64,000 bases of DNA, taken from Celoporthe dispersa. Its lineage: Eukaryota > Ascomycota > Sordariomycetes > Diaporthales > Cryphonectriaceae. Position 1 is the first letter of the stretch, and the number at the start of each line of letters is the position of its first letter. Positions 57,425 through 64,000 of the stretch are shown in pieces. The stretch lies in the NCBI GenBank assembly GCA_016584495.1, contig WAID01000003.1, positions 2,790,001 through 2,854,000 of the forward strand. Reading direction: 5' to 3'. The notes under the pieces were generated by a model. It was not told where the DNA came from. It ran no database searches and saw only the letters and a list, made by a program, of their open reading frames with translations. The translations under genes were made by a program, and so were the position numbers.

Positions 57425-59111
57425 TTGTTTGCCACCTGGAACAATGTCAATTATGACTCGCAGCTGGTTTCCGCCAGCGGCGTGTGCAGGGCCGACGGAG
57501 GTGGGTACTGATGGGCTGTGGATACACGACATGCGCTAAGTAAGGAATAGCATCTTGTTACCCTCTCGCCTTTTGCACGATGGAAGACGGGCATCCTCAC
57601 TGCAATGTTCAGTGCGTGAGAGACTTGTCTTCCTAGTGGGCTGCGTCCGTATCATTACCCAAAGACCACCTCCGCAGCATCAGGAAGCGACTCAAAAGCT
57701 GTGTGGACCTTGCTACAACCCCGGCTTCCTCGAGCCGGATCGTTCGAGGCAGCACGGCCCTGCTCAGATGGCTTTTGCGGTGAAGCAAGAGAGCCATGTT
57801 GGGCAGAGTCCGCTTCATCCTTCTCACCCTGTGCCAGGTGCTCACGAGATTCAAGACTGCCTGGTTGTAGTAGGCGAGAGCGGACCTCGCCGCTACGCGT
57901 GCCCAACTCCTGACCGCTTCATCTATTCGGATCCGACCCTTTCTCCCACGCTCAAGGCTCAAGATCCGATTACAAACCCGCTTCAGCCCAAGGCTCCCCC
58001 TAACCGCCCCACCGCCCCCATTTAAAAAGAACAAAGTTAGTCTTTTAAGTATATGGCAGCAACCCGCTACCACAAAGTTCTCGTGATGAGGGTCCCACCG
58101 ACGATCGTATGATGTCCAGATTTCCTGATCGACGCGTATGGGCGTAATATGCAAAGAAGTATGCATGACACTACCGGATCACCGCTGCAGGCTGACCATC
58201 TCATCCATAATCCCGGATCCTGGGATCTTTGGGGGCGGCTTCACATGCGAAGTAGTAATGGACAATTATTAATTATTTTTTTTTGGTGGTCTTTCTGTTT
58301 TCTTTTGCAACCCCGGTCTTCTGAAATTCCGCCGAATCCTCAAAGTGGATCGCCGAACGCTCTGGAGGACGATAACTTCTAGGTTCCGGCTTACTGAAAA
58401 GACATGGACTCCAGACAAGCAGACATCGTCCGTCCCATCGACGCTCGGGATGTGGCCAGGGGTGATTCCTCCAAGGAGAAGGTCACATCACATTGGCCTT
58501 TTGGACTGACTATATGATGGATCCCATATTGCCTTGAGATCCCGGTCGTGTGGTTATAAAAGGTCAGCAAGAAGGTCAGCAAGAAGGTCAGCGAGAAGGC
58601 CCGAGATCGAAAGGCGTCGTACCTCGTCCAGTCTCGACATGTCGACCAAAGAACAGACGAGCCGGCCGCGTATGTCCTCGGACAGCATGAGCTCACAATC
58701 ATCCCAGGGAGGAGGACGATGAGTGCGATAAGTGACAGCGCCAATGAGATGGAAGGATCCAGACGTGATCCTTAGCACGCTGAGGAATCATATCCATGCC
58801 GTCGTCTCCCCCGAGAGCCTGGGCTTGAGCTTCAGTCGGACCGCCTCCTGGATGCCTGGGCCCGCGACAGCTTCGCCGGTGCCTAACTGGGTATACTCTT
58901 CAGAAATGGTGTCCGAGCTCTTTGAACCCCTGACCAGATCCTCTTCAGGCGAGCACGAGGGAATATATAGATGCTCGGGGACACCCACTTACACATCACC
59001 ATCATCATCATCATCCATACGCACACAGCCTACCAACCAGCACCTGTTCTCACCAGTGCTACAACAGACAACATCATCTATCAATCTGTCACACACAACA
59101 GCATAGTCACC
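57425..59111. other. Intergenic region with short tandem repeat
   Basis: About 1.7 kb between the tRNA and the secreted-protein gene. It holds a 12-bp tandem repeat at 58560-58602. An AATATATA element at about 58960-58968, some 145 bp upstream of the secreted-protein ATG, could be its TATA box. Open frames here are not convincing genes. Confidence 0.5.
58560..58602. repeat. 12-bp tandem repeat, about 3.5 copies
   Basis: The unit AAGGTCAGCAAG repeats three times with one change in the last copy (GCGAG), followed by a partial unit. Confidence 0.8.
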
Positions 59112-59941
59112 ATGGTGTCCTCACTCCTCGCCTTCACATTGGGCCTCCTGGCCACCCCCTTCGCCGCCGCGGCAAAGCCCAGCACCGTCAAGCTCCCCCG
59201 CCAGAGCACGAGCGGCGATATCACCGGGTCAGGCACGATGCAGGTCGTTGTCGGCAGCGGCGGTAACGTGAGCGCGCCGACGTCCTACACCACGTCCACG
59301 CCTGCAGACATTGTGGGGTGCCTCAACGCGGCGGGACAGATGACACTGGATGACTGCGCGACGTAGTAAGTGACGGAGACATGAAGCAGAGAGAGGGAGG
59401 AGGGAGAGAAGAGGAAGAGCGAAGCTGACACGACCCGCCGCGACCAGCACCGTCACCGACACATATTTTGTCGAGACCAGCAACGGCATCTGCTCCTTCT
59501 ACAACAGCTCCTCGCCCGCCAATACGGATGACCTCTACGGGGCCTACGACTACGCGCTGACATGCTGGGAGCACACGGGGGTGATCGGATCAGATGCCAC
59601 GTTCTACACTGTTGTGAGTCTACGGTTCCCGCCCTGTCCCCAGCCGTGAGAAGTATTTTTGAACTGACGCGGGGAACGGTACAACAGGAGGGTATGGCCT
59701 ACAACTTCCTCGGCACTGGAGACACAGATTTCGTAAGTCCCGCCTTGGCCTTCTCCACACAAGAAACCGAACGAGGGCCTCTTGTGCTGACGCATGATAT
59801 CCCCTGTAGTACTATGACATCCCCGGCCTGCCTGAGACGTCGACGGACGCGCTGGACTTCTGGCGCTTCGTGTGGGGCGGCGATGAGACCGGTGTACCGG
59901 CGGGCCACTACATGGCGCTGCTGCTGTTTGAGTCCTCGTAA
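59112..59941 (+). CDS. Small secreted protein of unknown function
   Basis: Four exons: 59112-59365, 59448-59613, 59688-59732, 59810-59941, 198 residues with all junctions in phase. The start sits in a good context (CACCATGG). Residues 1-21 (MVSSLLAFTLGLLATPFAAA) form a clear signal peptide ending in an Ala-rich cleavage region. The mature protein has three or four cysteines (IVGCLN, LDDCAT, GICSFY, LTCWEH) and a Tyr/Asp-rich C-terminal half (DFWRFVWGGDETG). There is no membrane helix or GPI signal. It looks like an extracellular cysteine-containing protein, possibly an effector-like or cell-wall protein, but I do not recognise a family. No frame breaks. Confidence 0.85.
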
Positions 59942-60613
59942 GGAGGAGGGGGGCAAGTGCCTCTTGAGATGATGATGAGGCATGGCTGTGATTGGTAAGA
60001 ATATTAAGAATGGGTTGGGGGGATGGGGGACGTTGTCGATTTAATTGTGTAATGGGTATGGACAATACATACACACAAATACACACCGCACATATATAAA
60101 TGGTGTGAGAATATTTTCGAGATATAAGTCTATGATTTGTGATGATTGATGAAGCACGAACATGTTTCCCATTCTGAAAAACCGCTCGCAGTAAAAGAGA
60201 AGCGAGTCCGGCCCCAAGGGACATTATTGTCCTCATTCTAGATAAGCCATTACCCAGACTGACGTGCTATGAAATCTAGGGTGGTCATGTTGGGTGGTAA
60301 TATCCAAGTAAAGGCCACCCAAGCAGACAAGCAGTCGAGGATATGTGTTTATACTTCATCTTTGTCTTTCTCTTGGGCGGATGCGGAGAGCCAGGCCGTA
60401 CGTATGTAGTAGAGTTGAACTTCGGCAGCGATCATGCCGACATCGCCGGGTTCGTCTCCACATCAAGTGTGCGAGCGTATTAATAAATAAATCTCGGAGT
60501 AGCATCCCTCTCTCGATCCTCTTCCAACACTCTCTAGAGGAGACTTGAAGAAGACTACAGTACCAAGTTTATCCTCATCATCAGATACAGAACAGACCAC
60601 ACATACAGACAAG
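59942..60613. other. Intergenic region
   Basis: About 670 bp between two plus-strand genes. Contains the TTGGGTGG...CCACCCAA inverted repeat at 60290-60322 and should hold the promoter of the Dabb gene. No gene seen. Confidence 0.5.
60290..60322. repeat. 8-bp inverted repeat related to the 38331 element
   Basis: Arms TTGGGTGG and CCACCCAA are separated by 17 nt. The right side (AGGCCACCCAAGCAGA) resembles the right arm of the 38331-38355 palindrome with transitions only. Confidence 0.5.
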
Positions 60614-61056
60614 ATGTCATCCAGGCTCATCCACCGCGTCACAATGTTCAAGCTCCAGGGCGCCGACAACCAGGCCCAGCTCCTGGCCGCCTACGACAAG
60701 CTGGCGAGAGAGCAGAAGAAGGTAAGATGCCCCCAGCTGAACGGTCCCAAGCACCCAGCCACGTACGCGCACATATGTATAGGCCCCCCAATCCCCCCTG
60801 ACAGACAGACGAGCAGGACGGCAAGCCATACATCGCATACCTCTGCGCAGGCCTCTCGAACCCGGAGGACCTCCGCAACAAGGGGTACACGCTGGTGGCG
60901 CACAGCAAGTTCAGGACGATGGAGGACATGAGGTTCTACGATGACGAGTGCGCGGCGCATCAGGAGCTCAAGGCGCTGGTGAGGGGTCTGGGGGCGGAGG
61001 CGCCCCTGACGGTGTACTTTGACGGGGCGCCTATCGTGGACCTGACGCACGCCTGA
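60614..61056 (+). CDS. Dabb (stress-responsive A/B barrel) domain protein
   Basis: Two exons: 60614-60721 and 60805-61056, 119 residues. It begins MSSRLIHRVTMFKLQGADNQ, the typical first strand and helix of the dimeric ferredoxin-like Dabb fold. It continues with DGKPYIAYLCAGLSNPEDLRNKGYTLVAHSKF and ends in the DGAPIVDLTHA strand. Length matches the family (about 100-120). Members include stress proteins and, in some plants and fungi, cyclases that shape polyketides; which applies here is unknown. The protein has no signal peptide and is probably cytosolic. It converges on the SRPBCC gene 256 bp downstream. No frame breaks. Confidence 0.9.
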
Positions 61057-61312
61057 TTTTCTCTTTTTTTCTTTTTTTGAGACCTAAATGGATATGAATG
61101 AGTACCGGTGCATCGACGCAGCCGTCGGGCCAAGATCGCCCGGCTGTTTTCCCTGCTGCCACAGACCTGGGCCCGTGAAGATCTGTACATCTGGAGCACA
61201 GGCCTGCCTCGTAGCACCACGTAAGCCAGCTCACATAGATGCCGCCACGGGCCTGCTGCCCTCTTTCTTCTTCTCCTCCTCCTCCTCCTTCTTCCTTCTC
61301 CGCTCGCCCGTC

Positions 61313-62020
61313 CTACCCAGACGCCGCAGCCACCTCCTCGGCCCTCCTCTTCAGGTCCTCCGCCCACCTCTGGAAGCCCTTCTCCAGCAGGCCCCCCGTC
61401 GTCCACCTCACCACGCCCGCCAGGGGACCGTACATGGTCTCCCAGCAGGTATACTCGGTGCCGCCCTTCCCGTCGCTCACCATCTCCTGGACGCGCTCCG
61501 CCCGCAGCAGGACGGCCGGCAGCGACACGCCCTTCCACGCGATCCTCCACCCGTCGCCGTCGCCGTCGTATGGCCCGACAGCCGTGACCTCCATCGACTG
61601 CCTGGTGTTCCTCGACGGCCTGTCCTGGTCCAGGTGGACATCGAGGGTGATCCTCGCGCCCGGCCTGATGTACCTGTCCTTATCCCCGCCGCCGTCCAGG
61701 CCGCGTGGGAAACCAATTTCGGCGGGGGACGGGCCAGGGGCCGGCGACGAGTCGACGGTGCAGCTGGGGACCCAGGTGTTCCAGTCAGGCCAGGCGGCGT
61801 GGTCGAGAAGCACGGAGGTGACGACCTCGGGAGGGGCGGCGATGGAGCAGGAGGAGATGATGGTGAAGGAGCCGCCTGGGCCGTGGGTCGGGGTCGGGCG
61901 GGTGTCATAGGTGATGGTGGCGGGTTGGTTGCGGGGGACAGGGGGACAGCTCGTGGTGAAGGATCGGCCTGTCATCATGGGAGTGGGGTTGCTGACGGGC
62001 GGGAGAGAGGGTGTGGTCAT
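61313..62020 (-). CDS. SRPBCC/START-like ligand-binding protein
   Basis: Single exon, 235 residues. After a 40-residue Pro-rich leader the sequence GGSFTIISSCSIAAPPEVVT then LLDHAAWPDWNTWVP is the first strand and helix pair of the START/Bet-v1-like helix-grip fold (polyketide cyclase/dehydrase superfamily). The end, GPLAGVVRWTTGGLLEKGFQ then RWAEDLKRRAE, is the long C-terminal helix that closes the pocket. Such proteins bind lipids or aromatic ligands in a hydrophobic cavity; only some are enzymes. No signal peptide. It is convergent with the Dabb gene and divergent from the NmrA-like gene. No frame breaks. Confidence 0.85.
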   Translation of the reverse strand: MTTPSLPPVSNPTPMMTGRSFTTSCPPVPRNQPATITYDTRPTPTHGPGGSFTIISSCSIAAPPEVVTSVLLDHAAWPDWNTWVPSCTVDSSPAPGPSPAEIGFPRGLDGGGDKDRYIRPGARITLDVHLDQDRPSRNTRQSMEVTAVGPYDGDGDGWRIAWKGVSLPAVLLRAERVQEMVSDGKGGTEYTCWETMYGPLAGVVRWTTGGLLEKGFQRWAEDLKRRAEEVAAASG

Positions 62021-63080
62021 CTGGCCGTGGGATGGTGTTGAGGGTGGGTGGGTGAGGGAGGGAGGAGGCGGTGGTGGAGGTTAGTGTGTCAGCCAGGAGA
62101 TAAGATAAGGTACGGATGTACTTCTGAACGGCCGCGGGTACCGCTCGAAGATGTGTCGAGTTGAGCTGTGCGAAAGCTGAACGGTCAAGGTAAGATGGAA
62201 AGCAGCTTATTTTCCTTCCCATAGATGGAAAAAAATGTAAATATCGTAAATATCTGTCAAGATCCATCCAGAGAGTGTACGAGTAACAAGGCCCACCTGA
62301 CGCTCCGAATTATGACAGCTGGTATGACTCTTGCACCGTCCATCCAAGTATTGCATCTAGATACTTGCAATAGCCTCACAACTAGTAAACACTCCTCAGG
62401 CATTTTGATAACTCTGTACTCGGCACTGCTTTTGTTAGTACCTTGGGCCCCAGCAGTCCTCATTATCTGCCGCGCGGGCTGTTCACGGGGTCCAAGTTCA
62501 AACTTGAAAGCTCGACATTGCACTTGAGACCCTCGGCCTGTATTCATCAAGTAATTACGGTACACAATAGACAAGAGCTGCGGTGCTTCCTAAATTTCTA
62601 CAGGCTCCCGCGGACATCGGCACGTGCGCTGACAAATGAGCCAGCCGAAGAACTGCAGCCTTAGCAGCCAATTGCTTCGGACGCGGGGTTACCACCGCCA
62701 TCTATTACTTGTTGGGGCAAAACGCCGGGTGTCGCACCGTCCATCGAGAGAGAAAAAAAAGGGCCACGCGGGGCTCACAGGGGAATAAATCGGGCTCTGC
62801 TTCAACACCACCCAAGGTGGGCTCGGGCTCGAGACGTACGGCAAGAGCTCGTGCTGAGTTAGCAATCACTAAAGGCGAGAAAGCGAGGGAGACTCGGTCG
62901 GGGTTCCACTCGAAAGAGGAGGCATCGCAACCTCTGTGATACATCAATTTGACTCCCTTTTTTTTTCTATTCTCTATAAGAAGTCTGTCGTCTCCTGTGA
63001 CACCTGATCTTCTCTCCACACTGGTCCTCTGCATCTCCCGCTAGGTGTCTTTGGACAGAACGAACACGCACCCAACCACA
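62021..63080. promoter_or_regulatory. Upstream region shared by SRPBCC and NmrA-like genes
   Basis: About 1.06 kb between divergent starts (62020 minus, 63081 plus). A CT-rich leader with T-run (62958-62967) precedes the NmrA-like start. No gene or clear element otherwise. Confidence 0.5.
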
Positions 63081-64000
63081 ATGTCCACCATCAAGGTAGT
63101 CGTCGTCGGCGCCACTGGCCATACCGGCAGATCCATCATGGATGGGCTGTTGAGCTCGCCCGCCAACAAGTTTGTAAGTGAGCTTCACCGCCCGCTGGCC
63201 ATGGCCTGACCTGCTCATGTATGCACTCGCGACAGGAGGTCTACTGCTTCACCCGGCCGGCCTCGGTGGACAAGCCCGAGAACATCGAGTTTAGCAAGCG
63301 CGGTGCCAAGATCGTCTCCATCTCCCTGACCGACCCGGAAGAGACCCTGGTTGCCGCCCTCAAGGGCATCGAGGTGGTCATATCCTGCATCATCCCCGTC
63401 TTTCACGACCAGGAAATGCGCCTTGCCGATGCCTCTAAGCGCGCTGGCGTCGAGAGATTTGTGCCGTCTGGCTTCGGGCCTGTGGTCCCGCCGACCGGTA
63501 TCCTCACAGCCCGCGATGAGGTGTGTCCATGTTCCTGAAGCACGGACGCGCGCATCACACGTACTGCTTGTGCTGACCATACCACCCGTGGGACAGAAAG
63601 AGAGGGTGAACAACCACATCCTCAAGCTCCGCCTCGGCTACACATTCGTGGACGTGGGTACGTGGTACCAGGCCAGCCTGCTCCCTGTCCCGTCAGGCCG
63701 CCTTGACTACTGCGTCCCACCAGCCATGAAGGCGACCTGGCCCCTCGGCCTGGACGGCAAGGTACCGACTGCCGTTACTGACCTGGCCGACATTGGCCCT
63801 TACGTGGCGCTCATCATCGCAGACCCCCGTACCCTCAACAAGAAGGTGCTGGTGTACAACGAGGTGGTGACGAGGAGCGAGATCTACGACCGTCTCGAGA
63901 GCATCAGCGGAGAGAAGCTGGAGCGTGTCTACGTACGTCTGCACATTTCTGCCTGGCTGCACAACGGTACCAGGGCGGGCTCCCTACGGCGGGCTGGTAA
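63081..64000 (+). CDS. NmrA/isoflavone-reductase-like NAD(P)-binding protein (partial)
   Basis: Atypical short-chain dehydrogenase of the NmrA/PCBER group. Exons in the window: 63081-63173, 63236-63520, 63597-63932; the next donor is GTACGT at 63933 and the gene continues past the window edge or ends just before it. The N-terminal Rossmann motif GATGHTG spans residues 10-16. VVISCIIPVFHDQEMRLADA, then ERFVPSGFGP, matches the fungal isoflavone-reductase-like family, and YTFVDVGTWYQASLLP is the usual DVG(W)W(Y) segment. At least 238 residues are coded. Members reduce phenolic substrates or act as redox sensors of nitrogen status; the substrate here is unknown. A very short intron (63933-63973) leading to a stop at 64000 is possible but I think less likely. 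Confidence 0.87.

Noticed and set aside
58554..58778. 74-codon minus frame with LLADLLADLL repeats
   Set aside because: The repeats come from the 12-bp tandem repeat; nothing else supports a gene.

Overview
This window is nuclear DNA of a filamentous ascomycete (Pezizomycotina, most likely a Sordariomycete). The evidence is many short GT-AG introns of about 45-170 bp, an intron-containing nuclear tRNA, a MEN/SIN-type Dbf2 kinase, a fungal-type S30 ribosomal protein without a ubiquitin-like fusion, a highly reducing polyketide synthase and several fungus-specific membrane protein families. I could not assign a species.

Layout. 1.1-7.1 kb is a housekeeping block: Dbf2/Sid2 kinase (-), 40S ribosomal protein S30 (-) and a WBP11-like splicing/RNA-processing protein (+). 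8.1-27.0 kb is an accessory block that looks like a small secondary-metabolite cluster: an MCT-type MFS transporter (+), a 2,213-residue KS-AT-DH-ER-KR-ACP polyketide synthase (-), about 6 kb with no recognisable gene, a DHA2-type MFS exporter (+), and a single-pass membrane protein with two HxxHC motifs (-). 28.7-31.6 kb encodes a large single-pass EGF-like surface protein (-). About 7.5 kb of gene-poor, microsatellite-rich DNA follows, then a small unknown gene near 39.1 kb. 40.2-45.6 kb is a divergent pair: an APC-superfamily permease (-) and a DAO-type FAD oxidoreductase (+). 46.4-48.1 kb encodes a disordered protein (-) and 52.3-55.2 kb a duplicated DUF3433 membrane protein (-). Between them is a relic of a 2-oxoglutarate dehydrogenase E2 lipoyl domain. 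A tRNA-Gly(UCC) lies at 57.4 kb. The right end (59.1-64 kb) holds a small secreted protein, a Dabb-domain protein, an SRPBCC/START-like protein and a partial NmrA/isoflavone-reductase-like protein.

A recurrent oddity runs through the window. Eight or more long genes are open only if single-base indels in short, mostly G/C, homopolymers are allowed for. I count about 18 such sites: 4 in the MCT transporter, 5 in the PKS, 4 in the APC permease and one each in five other genes. In every gene the exon lengths, counted with these indels, sum to an exact multiple of three, and the protein resumes the expected family sequence on each side. I therefore read these loci as single intact genes carrying sequence errors, not as pseudogenes, though only raw reads can decide. 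Shorter genes (Dbf2, S30, WBP11, the secreted protein, Dabb, SRPBCC, NmrA) need no correction.

How the genes may work together: the PKS and its two flanking transporters, perhaps with the HxxHC protein, could make and export a reduced polyketide. The permease/oxidoreductase pair could take up and oxidise an amine or amino acid. Dabb, SRPBCC and NmrA proteins side by side could form a second small-molecule module. All three groupings are inferences from position.
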